This document shows, piece by piece, positions 6,801 to 14,082 of a DNA stretch of 22,037 bases. The notes under the pieces were generated by a model. That model ran no database searches. It saw only the letters and a program-made list of their open reading frames with translations, and was not told the DNA's origin. Position numbers and translations under genes: made by a program. Where the stretch lies: NCBI GenBank assembly GCA_030428695.1, contig JAUIEM010000139.1, positions 1-22,037 on the forward strand. The letters run 5' to 3'. The number at the start of each line of letters is the position of its first letter. Position 1 is the first letter of the stretch. Source of the stretch: a bacterium. Lineage in GTDB: Bacteria; Planctomycetota; J058; JAJDCP01.

Positions 6801-9223
6801 TCGGCTGGGCCCTGCAGTTCCAGGAGTCGATCACCCTCAGCGACATCCTGACCTACGACTTCGAGGACGTGGGCGGCAGCTCGACGCCCGCGGCGACCAC
6901 GAGTGATCCGGACCTGTCGCCCCTCGACTTCACGATCCTCAACGGCACGGCCTCGTTCTTCACCGGCAACGGCACGCCCTTCGGCATCTCCGGGACCGGC
7001 TGGGACGGGAGCCTCGGCTCGCAGTACTTCATCGCGGAGTTCTCCCCGACGGGCCTCAACCAGGTCACCCTGAGCGAGGTCACCTTCGACACGCGCCGCT
7101 CGGGCACCGGCCCGCTCAACATGACGGTCCGGATCTTCCACAACGGCGTCGACACCGGCTTCGACCCCGGCTCCTTCACGGTCGGGGCGAGCGGCGTGTA
7201 CACCGCGCAGACGATCGCGATCACCGGCAACGGCGCGGGTCCCTTCACCGGCGACGTCGAGCTCAGGATCCTCGCTGACGGCGTGGCCAGCAGCGGCGGC
7301 ACCCTGCGCATCGACAACTTCGTCCTCGAGGGCTCGGTCGACCCGCAGTCCGGCCTCGCCCCGACCATCGAAATCGAGCGCTCCGCGACGGCGATCGCCG
7401 ACGGCGGCAGCGACGACGTCGGAAACGTCGACGTCAGCGGCCAGACCTTCGCCTACGACGTGATCAACAACGGGACCGCCGACCTGACCGTCGATGCCCT
7501 GACCACGACCGGCGCGACCAACGTCAGCGTCAGCGCGGTGACCTCGCTGCCCCTGACCGTGACGCCCGGGACGACCGCGAGCCTCAGCCTCAACGTCGAC
7601 CCGGGGGTCGACGGCGCCTTCAGCATCGACCTCGAGATCGAGAACAACACCGGCAGCAACGACCCCTACGACATCGCCCTGAGCGGCACCGCCACGGGCG
7701 GGACGCCGGAGATCGACGTGCAGCGTGGCGGCTCGATCTCCGACGGCGGCAGCGACAACGTCGGCTCGCAGACGGCGCTGGTGGCGAACTCGATCGACTA
7801 CACGATCGACAACACCGCCGGCACGGGCATCCTGACCATCAGCGGTGTCAGCTTCTCCAACGAGTCCAACGTCACCGCGGCCGTCGTCAGCTCGACCCCG
7901 TTCACGGTCGACGCCGGCACGTCGGGGACCCTGACCATCAGCGTCAACCCCGCCGCCAACGGCAGCTTCAGCTTCGACATGGACATCGCCAACGACGACG
8001 CGAACGAGAACCCGTTCGACATCGCGGTCAGCGGAAGCGGCACCGGCGCCGATCCGGAGATCGACCTGCTCGACGGAGGCTCCTCGCTCGCGAGTGGCTC
8101 GTCGGACGCCCAGGGAACCCTGCCGATCAGCCAGCAGCTCAGCGTGTCCTACACGATCGACAACACCGGCACCGGCGCCCTCGACATCACGAGCATCGAC
8201 ATCAGCAACCAGTCGAACGTCAGCGCCTCGGTCACGTCCAACAGCGGCGCGCAGACGATCACGGCCGGCAGCAACGCCAGCCTCGATGTCGACTACACGA
8301 TCAGCGGCACCGGCCCGTTCTCGTTCGACGTGACGGTCAACAACAACGACACCGACGAGGGCACCTACATCGTGACCGTCACCGGTGACGGCGCGTCGGG
8401 TGCCGCGGAGATCGACATCCAGCGCCCGCTCGGCACGTCGATCGCCAGCGGGGGCAGCACCGACCTGGGGACGGTCTTCACCGGCCAGACCCAGTCGGTC
8501 ACCTTCACGATCGAGAACCAGGGCGGCGTCGACCTGGCGGTCTCCAGCCCGACCTTCAGCAACCTCGTCAACGTCAGCACGCCAGCGCTGACCTCTGCGC
8601 CGAGCAGCCCCGTGAACGCCGGCTCGAACACGTCCTTCACAGTCGAGTTCAGCGTCGGCGCGGCGAATCCGTTCTCCTTCGATGTCGTCGTCAACAACAG
8701 CGACACCGACGAGGGCACCTACACGATCGCCGTGACCGGTGACGCCCAGGCGCCGCCGAACCAGCCCTCCCTCGGCGTCGTCGGCATCACCGACTTCAAC
8801 GCCGCCGGCGTCGGCTCGCGGATCTCGGCGCTGTGGACCGTCCAGAACGCCGGCGTCGGCACTCTCGACATCACCAACGTCGCGATCACCGGCAGCACCG
8901 ACTTCGGCATCACGGGCCTGACCCTCCCGGTCAGCCTGACCGCCGGTCAGTCGCGGACCTTCACGGTCACCTACACCGCGACCCAGGGCAACGCCGTCAG
9001 CGCCGTCGTCGAGGTGGTCTCGAACACCGGTGGCGTCCCGGGCACCCTGACCCAGGTCAACATCAGCGGTACCGCAGGCGGCAGCGGTGGTGGTGGTGGT
9101 GGTGGCGGCGGTGGCGGCAGCAGCAGCTGCGCGGTCACCACCGACGCCGGACCCGGCGCGGGCTGGCTGTGGCTGAGCCTGCTGGCCGTCGTCCTGTTCC
9201 TGCGCCGGCGCCTCGCGCGCTGA
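3875..9223 (+). CDS. Giant secreted multidomain adhesin-like protein (choice-of-anchor J/D modules, P-domain, C-terminal sorting-type tail)
   Basis: With the GTG start at 3875 the protein has 1782 residues. That start has GGAGGA four bases upstream; in-frame ATGs at 3854 and 3863 would only add residues before the signal peptide. The signal peptide has basic K5, a hydrophobic core and likely cleavage before Gln23. Visible modules: a choice-of-anchor J-like jelly roll (about 24-202, ending IDNVVLEE), a beta-rich segment, a second jelly roll (about 359-566, ending in a similar CIDDVSI), two ASH/choice-of-anchor D domains (about 571-824), a proprotein-convertase P-domain-like module (about 826-985, with DHTFTGDIEISLTPP and NGTWTLDLVDDAGGDEG), another jelly roll (to about 1160), then five ASH-like repeats of about 110-118 residues (1163-1735). 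The tail is eleven Gly, SSS, Cys1752, one membrane helix and RRRLAR, which looks like a sorting signal. The likely role is surface or extracellular adhesion or scaffolding; no enzyme domain is seen. Confidence 0.85.
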   Translation: MSVGKLWAAPLALAFCVGLASGQTIYVDEDFSSLTEGQVPAGWVVTDGGTATGVTPWNGDTWGVDATPFIQFQTYGTGNFLTADSDNAGGASLGNGPFLFEIIETPPMNTSAATNVWLSFDHHFLAIDQGFGDNATVEVFDGTTWQQVDQWLSTEGTTAGMVFKEYNLSAFANAAMSVRFVYDDASTWAWYWAIDNVVLEERAGATADYLITDDANASSQLPAGTDLVIAEFDCVSGGLAATINNLTLTYSGTDGAAVTNVRLVEDLGTAGTFDSGVDVILATGGSFAAGTLALDLIPDLDITTAKDIAVVADVATLNTGTISIAAATDVTASSGASPLQTFPVTAQTFDIIISTGQVITPNSFFVQDFEPGTPVNYVTQDAGTFPMNNSSGGTSIGTPFTATNSSRILFVDAAHPAIAIQDPVSGTTQVAIDFPATGNPDCVGAIDLAYDMSALNPSTHDVTLGFKWAERNLEGHPGDCVLLSRDGGATWEAVLSTYSLPVGSTIYSGANDDYHYVTVDLSAAVLSLGGTFGGNVIIRIQQRDNFAYNLGDGFCIDDVSIIASDGAQTQNVVGREETTTGADVTNGQATAGTARLLVASAGASSTPLKLFITNAGLEPVNVTGAPTLTGTNAAEFSLDIFDDLLTYPVTLYPGGCIRMEVVFSPTSNGTKTAAISFNHNDSTTTSPFTIPLEGDAAAPVVEIEVTDGTTPYVNGTSTVDFGSGGIFDGTIFTQSVTVNNTGNSPLTLQPPVLGGTDPADFAVENSAFDGGPLTVQASGSLSFDVFFNPLSDGAKSATLEIAHNATNETNPFVVNLSGAATAPSGTETFVSVVGSPSGDFDNLNPYTENLVVSGLPSSIHSLAVEFVIDHTFTGDIEISLTPPGGGPGINLVADQGGAGYNMHHIVLTGVGDPQRDPGSTAPSVVGQAAPFTGVFTVQDDTAWQNQIFPGGVGIDPNGTWTLDLVDDAGGDEGTLIGWALQFQESITLSDILTYDFEDVGGSSTPAATTSDPDLSPLDFTILNGTASFFTGNGTPFGISGTGWDGSLGSQYFIAEFSPTGLNQVTLSEVTFDTRRSGTGPLNMTVRIFHNGVDTGFDPGSFTVGASGVYTAQTIAITGNGAGPFTGDVELRILADGVASSGGTLRIDNFVLEGSVDPQSGLAPTIEIERSATAIADGGSDDVGNVDVSGQTFAYDVINNGTADLTVDALTTTGATNVSVSAVTSLPLTVTPGTTASLSLNVDPGVDGAFSIDLEIENNTGSNDPYDIALSGTATGGTPEIDVQRGGSISDGGSDNVGSQTALVANSIDYTIDNTAGTGILTISGVSFSNESNVTAAVVSSTPFTVDAGTSGTLTISVNPAANGSFSFDMDIANDDANENPFDIAVSGSGTGADPEIDLLDGGSSLASGSSDAQGTLPISQQLSVSYTIDNTGTGALDITSIDISNQSNVSASVTSNSGAQTITAGSNASLDVDYTISGTGPFSFDVTVNNNDTDEGTYIVTVTGDGASGAAEIDIQRPLGTSIASGGSTDLGTVFTGQTQSVTFTIENQGGVDLAVSSPTFSNLVNVSTPALTSAPSSPVNAGSNTSFTVEFSVGAANPFSFDVVVNNSDTDEGTYTIAVTGDAQAPPNQPSLGVVGITDFNAAGVGSRISALWTVQNAGVGTLDITNVAITGSTDFGITGLTLPVSLTAGQSRTFTVTYTATQGNAVSAVVEVVSNTGGVPGTLTQVNISGTAGGSGGGGGGGGGGGSSSCAVTTDAGPGAGWLWLSLLAVVLFLRRRLAR
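7363..9081 (+). repeat. Five tandem ASH/choice-of-anchor D-like protein repeats
   Basis: Repeat units begin near 7363, 7705, 8050, 8401 and 8755. Most open with (P/A)EID-type strands, and units 1-4 carry a GG/GS...DVG-like turn. They continue with an NxG-type strand (INNGTADL, IDNTGTGAL, IENQGGVDL, VQNAGVGTL) and close with a VTGDG or LSGTA strand. Units 3 and 4 share an identical 21-base stretch at 8349-8369 and 8702-8722 encoding DTDEGTY, which suggests fairly recent duplication. Confidence 0.75.
9086..9118 (+). repeat. GGT/GGC trinucleotide tract encoding eleven glycines
   Basis: Six GGT codons are followed by GGC, GGC, GGT, GGC and GGC, giving an in-frame poly-Gly linker between the last ASH-like repeat and the Cys-containing C-terminal tail. 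Simple trinucleotide tracts of this kind can change length by slippage without breaking the frame. Confidence 0.9.
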
Positions 9224-9248
9224 GCTCGGCAGACTTCCGTTCGTGAAC

Positions 9249-9272
9249 AGGACCGCGCTTCGGCGCGGTCCT
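9249..9272 (+). terminator. Rho-independent-type terminator after the giant secreted protein
   Basis: A perfect 10-bp stem (AGGACCGCGC paired with GCGCGGTCCT) closes on a TTCG tetraloop, 26 bases after the stop codon at 9223, and is followed by TTCGCGTT. The T-tract is short, but a fully paired stem with a UUCG loop is characteristic of a terminator. Confidence 0.8.
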
Positions 9273-9404
9273 TTCGCGTTGGGGCGGCGCGCCAACGCAC
9301 AGGTGGCAGGCACCAGGCTCTCCCCGGAGCCGGGGCCGAGCGGGCGCGCTCCCGGTCTGGTACGGCGTTCGCTTCCTCCCCCTCGAGGCCCGCCTGGAGG
9401 AACC

Positions 9405-9599
9405 ATGCCCGAGCTCATCATCCTGGTCTGTATCGTCCTCGGCAGCGTGAGCCTGCTCAGCACTCGCACCATGTGGTATCTCCGCACGGGCTGGAAGTTC
9501 CGCGACGCCGAGCCGAGCGACCTCGCGCTCGTGATGGAGCGTGTCGTGGGCGTTGTGCTGCTGGTCCTGGCCGCGGTTCTGGGCATCATGATCAGCTGA
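9405..9599 (+). CDS. Small membrane protein, DUF6199-like, 64 aa
   Basis: The ATG at 9405 has GGAGGAA directly upstream at good spacing, which fixes this start over upstream in-frame codons that lie in the terminator region. The protein has an N-terminal hydrophobic segment (about residues 3-17), a central polar stretch with WYLRTGWKFRDAEPSDLAL, and a second hydrophobic helix (about 45-63). The 'GWK.(R/K)DAEPS' centre between two helices is the pattern I associate with DUF6199 small membrane proteins, whose function is unknown. It follows the terminator at 9249-9272, so it has its own promoter or depends on readthrough. The hydrolase gene follows 60 bases later with its own candidate promoter. 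Confidence 0.75.
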   Translation: MPELIILVCIVLGSVSLLSTRTMWYLRTGWKFRDAEPSDLALVMERVVGVVLLVLAAVLGIMIS

Positions 9600-9613
9600 T
9601 CGCTGGCGAGCAC

Positions 9614-9642
9614 TGGAAATCTGAGCACGCGCGTCATAGAAT
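9614..9642 (+). promoter_or_regulatory. Candidate promoter for the YheT-like hydrolase
   Basis: TGGAAA (9614-9619) and TAGAAT (9637-9642) are separated by 17 bases, giving 4/6 and 5/6 matches to the sigma-70 consensus. It lies just before the hydrolase start. Transcription starting about 7 bases after the -10 would leave a very short leader. Confidence 0.4.
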
Positions 9643-9659
9643 CGGCCGGGGAGATGCCG

Positions 9660-10631
9660 ATGCCGACCACGTTCGAACCGCACCCGCTGTTGTGGAATGG
9701 CCACCTGCAGACCATCGCCGCCCACTTCCTCGGGGCGCTGCCGCTCGATAACACGACGCGGCATACAGTGACCCTGGCCGACGGCGACGTCACGGTGCTC
9801 CACGACGACCGCCCCCAGGGATGGCGAGCCGGCGAGCGCGCGGTGCTGCTCGTGCACGGCCTCGGCGGGAGCCACGAGAGCGCGTACATGATCCGCCTGG
9901 CGGCGCGCCTCAAGGAGCGCGGCCTGCGCGCCTTCCGCATCGACATGCGCGGCTCCGGAGCGGCGATCGGGCTGTCGCGCTCGCTCTGCCACGCCGGGCG
10001 CTCGAGCGACCTCGTGCCCGCCATCGAGCAGATCGCGGCGCTCTGCCCGGGCTCGCCGCTGACGCTGATCGGCTTCTCGATGGGCGGGAACATCGTCCTG
10101 AAGCTGGCGGGGGAGCTCGGCTCCCGCGGCTGCGGGGGGCTCGACGGCGTGATCGCGGTGTGCCCCCCGGTCGACCTGTTGGCGACCGTCGAGCACATGG
10201 CCCGCTCGGAGAACCGCGCCTACCACCGCTGGTTCGTCCACCACCTGCGCGTGATCTACGTCCAGAACCGCCCGCATCTGCGGCACCGGGACCGCGTCCA
10301 GCTGCGCCGCCCGCCGCGCACCATCCTCGAGTTCGACCGCGCGATCACCGCCCCCCTCGGCGGCTTCCCGAGCGCCGCGGACTACTACCGCTCGAGCAGC
10401 TGCGGGCGCGTGCTCGAGCAGATCGCGCTGCCGACGCTGATCCTCGCGACCGAGGACGATCCCCTGATCCCCGCGGGCCCCCTGGCGAGCGCCCGGTTGT
10501 CCGCGAGCACCCGCCGGCTGCTGCTGGACGCCGGCGGACACCTCGGCTTCATCGCCCGCGGCAACCGCGACCCCGACCGGCGCTGGATGGACTGGCGCCT
10601 GCTCGAGTGGGTGGCGGACCTCGACGCGTGA
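9660..10631 (+). CDS. Alpha/beta hydrolase, YheT family (COG0429)
   Basis: This is a 323-aa cytoplasmic serine hydrolase-type protein, close to the family's usual length. The N-terminus has the YheT hallmark LLWNGHLQTI (residues 10-19). It is followed by LLVHGLGGSHES (oxyanion region, 63-74), the nucleophile elbow GFSMGGN (138-144, Ser140), an acid in TEDDPLI (Asp266 or Asp267) and the catalytic His294 in AGGHLGF, so the triad is complete. Family members are esterase/lipase-like, with poorly defined natural substrates. The ATG at 9660 is preferred because GGGGAG (9648-9653) then lies six bases upstream; the ATG at 9654 would abut that site. The stop is only three bases from the stop of the convergent cupin gene, leaving no room for a separate terminator. 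Confidence 0.9.
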   Translation: MPTTFEPHPLLWNGHLQTIAAHFLGALPLDNTTRHTVTLADGDVTVLHDDRPQGWRAGERAVLLVHGLGGSHESAYMIRLAARLKERGLRAFRIDMRGSGAAIGLSRSLCHAGRSSDLVPAIEQIAALCPGSPLTLIGFSMGGNIVLKLAGELGSRGCGGLDGVIAVCPPVDLLATVEHMARSENRAYHRWFVHHLRVIYVQNRPHLRHRDRVQLRRPPRTILEFDRAITAPLGGFPSAADYYRSSSCGRVLEQIALPTLILATEDDPLIPAGPLASARLSASTRRLLLDAGGHLGFIARGNRDPDRRWMDWRLLEWVADLDA

Positions 10632-10634
10632 GCG

Positions 10635-11384
10635 CTACGCCCACTCCGCCCGGTACAGCCCGCGCTCGGGATCGACGGGGGTCGTGTCCCAGCGGACGTT
10701 GTGCGAGCCGGCCTCGTCGCTGAAGTAGGTGAACAGATCGAGCAGCCGCGCCCCCTCACGCCCGGCCTCGCAGACGTGCAGGTTGTCGCGCACCCGCGCC
10801 AGGCTGCTGACCGAGCCGGCCTCGAGGACGCTCTCCTGGGTCTGGCGGATCAGGAACTCGCTGCCCTTCGCAGGCACCTCGCCCGCGGCGAGGTCGAGCT
10901 CGCTGCCCTCGGGCAGCACGATCTCGAAGTTCCGGCAGCCGACCTCCCCTTCGAGGCCGAGCAGCACGCCGTTGTACGCGCGGTGGTCGTGCAGGGGGAT
11001 GATCGCTCCCGGCGCCAGACGCATGTGGTAGAGGACGACCGGACGCCCGCCGCCGAGACGGTCCATCCGCCAGCGTCGCCGCGGCAGCGCTCCCGCCGGC
11101 GGATCGATGCTGGCGAGCAGGGTCGCGACCTCGGCGAGGTACTCCTCCTCATCGGGATCTTCGGCCTCGAGCAGCCGCTGGGCCAGGGGCTCCAGCCGGC
11201 GGACGGCCTCGGCGGCCTCGATCGCGTCCGGGCCCTGGGCCAGCGCCTGCCGGGGCCACAGGCCGAGGCAGCTCAGGGCCGCGGCTCCGACCAGGCCGGA
11301 GAGGAACTGGCGGCGCTCCAGGATCACGCCCGGGGCGATCTCCTCGCCGGGGACGGCGGCATCGTCGGGACCCATCCAGGTCAT
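10635..11384 (-). CDS. Tat-exported cupin resembling PCO/ADO-type thiol dioxygenase
   Basis: The N-terminus carries a Tat signal, ERRQFLSG (twin Arg24-Arg25), a hydrophobic run and a likely cleavage after ALA49, behind an unusual 22-residue leader. The mature part ends in a cupin-like domain with metal-ligand candidates His132 and His134 ([12 protein letters not shown]) and His203 (DNLHVCEAG), followed by LLDLFTY. This His-x-His...NLH...LD(L/V) order resembles the cysteamine/plant cysteine oxidase family (PCO_ADO), which uses Fe(II) and O2 to oxidise a thiol to a sulfinic acid. The fold and ligands are seen in the sequence; the substrate is inferred and could differ. The start is supported by AAGGAG upstream of ATG 11384. 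The gene diverges from the ABC exporter and converges with the hydrolase, so it is probably a single-gene unit. Confidence 0.75.
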   Translation of the reverse strand: MTWMGPDDAAVPGEEIAPGVILERRQFLSGLVGAAALSCLGLWPRQALAQGPDAIEAAEAVRRLEPLAQRLLEAEDPDEEEYLAEVATLLASIDPPAGALPRRRWRMDRLGGGRPVVLYHMRLAPGAIIPLHDHRAYNGVLLGLEGEVGCRNFEIVLPEGSELDLAAGEVPAKGSEFLIRQTQESVLEAGSVSSLARVRDNLHVCEAGREGARLLDLFTYFSDEAGSHNVRWDTTPVDPERGLYRAEWA

Positions 11385-11486
11385 GGCTCGGCTCCTTGGT
11401 CTGGCGCGTGTCCTTCGAGTATTCCATCATCGGGTGCGCCAGAAAAGCAGAATCGGGCGGTGGCAGCGCTGGCCGTCGTCGGAGCC

Positions 11487-11515
11487 TTGCCGGCGCCGAT
11501 TCCCCGGTTTACTGT
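11487..11515 (+). promoter_or_regulatory. Candidate promoter for the ABC exporter
   Basis: TTGCCG (11487-11492) and TACTGT (11510-11515) are spaced by 17 bases and lie 45 bases upstream of the GTG start at 11561. The -35 is embedded in GGAGCCTTGC, which recurs at 13361-13370 in another intergenic gap. Confidence 0.4.
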
Positions 11516-11560
11516 GCACGACCCGCGCGCCGGTTCGGCGCACGCGACGAGGAGGGAACG

Positions 11561-13357
11561 GTGACGGACGAGGTGAAGGCCCACCCCCTGCTGCGCCTGC
11601 TGCGCTACGGCCGGCGCTTCCGCGTCCGCTCCCTGCTCGCGAGCCTGTGCTCGGTGCTGAACAAGGTCTTCGACCTCGCGCCGCCCCTCTTGATCGGCGC
11701 CGCGGTCGACACCCTGGTCGAGGGCGAGCGCTCGCTGCTCGCCGGCTTCGGCTTCGAGAGCCCGATGACCCAGCTGATCGTCATCGCGGTGTTGACGCTG
11801 CTGGTCTGGGGGCTGGAGTCGCTGTTCGAGTACGGCTACGCGGTGCTGTGGCGCAACCTGGCCCAGAGCCTGCAGCACGCGCTGCGGGTCGACGGCTACG
11901 CCCACGTGCAGGGGCTCGAGATGGCCTGGTTCGAGGACCGCAGCACCGGCGGCCTGATGGCGATCCTCAACGACGACGTCAACCAGCTCGAGCGCTTCCT
12001 GGACGGGGGCGCGAACGACATCCTGCAGGTCACGACGATCGCCCCCGGCGTCGCCCTGCTCTCGTTCCTGCCGGTGCCGCTGATCCTGTGGGGCTCGTTC
12101 CTGTTCCAGAAGCGCATCGCCCCGCGCTACGCCCTGGTGCGCGACCGGGTCGGAGCGCTGAACGGCCTGCTCAACAACAACCTCGGCGGCATCGCGACGA
12201 TCAAGAGCTTCACGGCGGAGTCCCACGAGGTCGCCCGGGTCGCGGCCCAGAGCGAGGCCTACCAGGCGAGCAACCGGGCGGCGATCCGGCTCAGCTCCGC
12301 GTTCTCGCCGCTGATCCGCATGGTGATCGTGGTCGGCTTCACCGCCACCCTCGTCTACGGGGGCTGGCTGGTCACCGAGGAGACGCTCGCGGTCGGCGCG
12401 TACAGCGTGATGGTCTTCCTGACCCAGCGCCTGCTCTGGCCCCTTACCCGGCTCGGCTCCACCTTCGACCTGTACCAGCGGGCGATGGCCTCGACCACCC
12501 GGGTGCTCAACCTGCTCGATACCCGTCCGCAGATCGTCTCCGGCGATGGGAAGCTGCCGGCGGAGGAAGTCGAGGGCGCGCTGCGCTTCGAAGAGCTGTC
12601 CTTCGCCTACCACCCGGAGATCCCGATCCTGCGCAGCCTCGACCTGGCGCTGCCCGCCGGCCGCACGACGGCGGTGGTCGGGGCGACGGGGTCGGGGAAG
12701 AGCACGCTGGTCAAGCTGCTGCTGCGCTTCTACGATCCGGTCGGGGGGCGCATCACGATCGATGGGAAGGACATCCGCGGCCTGCGCCTCGAAGATCTGC
12801 GCCGGGCGATCGGCCTGGTCAGCCAGGACGTGTTCCTGTTCCACGGCACCGTGCGGGAGAACATCGCCTACGGCCGCCCCGACGCCAGCGCGGAGGAGAT
12901 CGAGGCGGCGGCCCGCGCCGCCGAGGCCCACGACTTCATCGTGCAGCTCAAGGACGGCTACGAGACGGTCGTCGGCGAGCGCGGACAGAAGCTCTCGGGC
13001 GGCCAACGCCAGCGCATCTCCCTCGCCCGCGCGGTGCTCAAGGATCCGCCGGTGCTCGTCCTCGACGAGGCGACCTCGGCGGTCGACAACGAGACGGAGG
13101 CCGCGATCCAGCGCTCCCTGACGCGCGTGTCCCAGGGCCGCACGACCCTCGTCATCGCCCACCGCCTGTCGACGGTGCGTCACGCCGACACGATCCACGT
13201 GCTCGCCGGGGGCGAGCTGTGCGAATCGGGACACCACCAGGAGCTGCTCGCCCGCGACGGCGTCTACGCCGCGCTCTGGTCGGTGCAGACCGGGGAAGGC
13301 GCGCCGCCGGTCGGCGCCCCCGCCTCTGCAGCGGACGCCCGACGGGCCGACGCGTGA
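11561..13357 (+). CDS. ABC exporter, fused membrane and ATPase domains (MsbA/multidrug type)
   Basis: A 598-aa half-transporter expected to act as a homodimer in the inner membrane. Residues about 20-320 form the type-1 exporter membrane domain with about six hydrophobic helices and the coupling-type motif [21 protein letters not shown]. The ATPase domain has an intact set of motifs: Walker [10 protein letters not shown] (374-382), Q-loop LVSQDVFLF, signature LSGGQ (478-482), Walker B VLVLDE (Asp502, Glu503) and H-loop His534 (IAHRLST). It should therefore be active. The exported substrate (lipid, drug or peptide) cannot be told from sequence. The GTG start at 11561 has GAGGAGGGAA upstream; the longer open frame to 11396 adds an unlikely GC-biased leader. 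The gene stands alone between a divergent cupin gene and the lipoprotein operon, with a candidate promoter at 11487-11515. Confidence 0.93.
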   Translation: MTDEVKAHPLLRLLRYGRRFRVRSLLASLCSVLNKVFDLAPPLLIGAAVDTLVEGERSLLAGFGFESPMTQLIVIAVLTLLVWGLESLFEYGYAVLWRNLAQSLQHALRVDGYAHVQGLEMAWFEDRSTGGLMAILNDDVNQLERFLDGGANDILQVTTIAPGVALLSFLPVPLILWGSFLFQKRIAPRYALVRDRVGALNGLLNNNLGGIATIKSFTAESHEVARVAAQSEAYQASNRAAIRLSSAFSPLIRMVIVVGFTATLVYGGWLVTEETLAVGAYSVMVFLTQRLLWPLTRLGSTFDLYQRAMASTTRVLNLLDTRPQIVSGDGKLPAEEVEGALRFEELSFAYHPEIPILRSLDLALPAGRTTAVVGATGSGKSTLVKLLLRFYDPVGGRITIDGKDIRGLRLEDLRRAIGLVSQDVFLFHGTVRENIAYGRPDASAEEIEAAARAAEAHDFIVQLKDGYETVVGERGQKLSGGQRQRISLARAVLKDPPVLVLDEATSAVDNETEAAIQRSLTRVSQGRTTLVIAHRLSTVRHADTIHVLAGGELCESGHHQELLARDGVYAALWSVQTGEGAPPVGAPASAADARRADA

Positions 13358-13366
13358 GGGGGAGCC

Positions 13367-13395
13367 TTGCGCGCCCGGCACGTCGCTTGCATCCT
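13367..13395 (+). promoter_or_regulatory. Candidate promoter for the lipoprotein operon
   Basis: TTGCGC (13367-13372), inside the recurring GGAGCCTTGC context, is followed after 17 bases by CATCCT (13390-13395), a weak -10. It lies in the 92-base gap between the ABC exporter stop and the first lipoprotein gene. The call rests on position and on the repeated -35-like context. Confidence 0.3.
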
Positions 13396-13449
13396 CTAAC
13401 TCCGCGGACGCTCTCCGGCTCCGCTGGAAACATGCTGATGGGAGTCTCT

Positions 13450-14082
13450 ATGCACACCCGAACGTTGCTCTGTCTCAGCCTGCTGATCGGCGGGCTCGGC
13501 TGCAACCCCAACACCAGCGCCCCCCGCACGGTGCTGCCCGGCATCACCGATCCGACCGAGCGCCGCGACCTCGGCGAACGCGGTCCGCGGGTCCCGCCGC
13601 GGGTGACGATCGTCTCACCCCGGGACGGCGCGCGCCTCGTCCACCGCCAGCTCGAGGTGCTGGTCGACGCGACCGGCGACGGACCGCTGCGGGTTGACGT
13701 CAATGGCGTGCCGGCCGTGCCAGATGCGGCAACCGGACGGTACCTGGCGCGCATCGTGGTCGAGGAAGGCAACGCCGTGCCGATCACCGCGCGGGTCGAA
13801 GACCCCGCCGGCCAGGTCGCCCGCCACGGCATCGTGATCGCAGTCGACGCGACCCCGCCCCAGGTCGACGCGCGCTCGCAGGTCGTCGTCAGCGGCCGCG
13901 TCGACGCGCACGACACCCGGGTGACGGTCAACGGGACGACGGTTCCGGTCCGTCGCGATCTGACCTGGGAGACCAAGGTCGAGCTGCCCCCCGATCGGAT
14001 CGTGACCATCGTCGCCGTCGACGGCTTCGGCAACTCGACGACCCGCACCCTCAACTATGCGAAGGAAGGAAACCAGCCGTGA
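13450..14082 (+). CDS. Lipoprotein with Ig-like domains, first gene of the LpoB/COG3014 operon
   Basis: A 210-aa protein with a lipoprotein signal peptide: a hydrophobic core (LLCLSLLIGG) ending in GLGC with Cys18 as the lipidated residue. The lipobox is slightly atypical. After a short proline-rich linker come two beta-rich segments. RVTIVSPRDGARLVHRQLEV...ITARVEDPAGQ looks like a bacterial Ig-like fold, and a shorter one holds VVVSGRVDAHDTRVTVNG...VTIVAVDGFGNSTT. These are typical of Ig-like modules in envelope proteins. The ATG at 13450 is chosen because GGGAG sits five bases upstream; ATGs at 13432 and 13438 lack this and would lengthen the signal. The last codons overlap the next gene by four bases (GTGA), implying translational coupling. 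No specific function can be assigned. Confidence 0.8.
   Translation: MHTRTLLCLSLLIGGLGCNPNTSAPRTVLPGITDPTERRDLGERGPRVPPRVTIVSPRDGARLVHRQLEVLVDATGDGPLRVDVNGVPAVPDAATGRYLARIVVEEGNAVPITARVEDPAGQVARHGIVIAVDATPPQVDARSQVVVSGRVDAHDTRVTVNGTTVPVRRDLTWETKVELPPDRIVTIVAVDGFGNSTTRTLNYAKEGNQP

Noticed and set aside
4529..10198. An antisense open frame of 1889 codons on the minus strand
   Set aside because: It lies opposite the giant secreted-protein gene and the hydrolase gene. Both have signal, domain and catalytic motifs, while the antisense product is an Arg/Asp/Val-rich string without any domain. GAC/GTC-rich codons read the same way on both strands and leave the antisense frame open.
11381..13381. 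A 666-codon minus-strand frame over the ABC exporter
   Set aside because: The plus strand has complete ABC exporter motifs and a good ribosome-binding site; the minus product is low-complexity and codon-bias derived.
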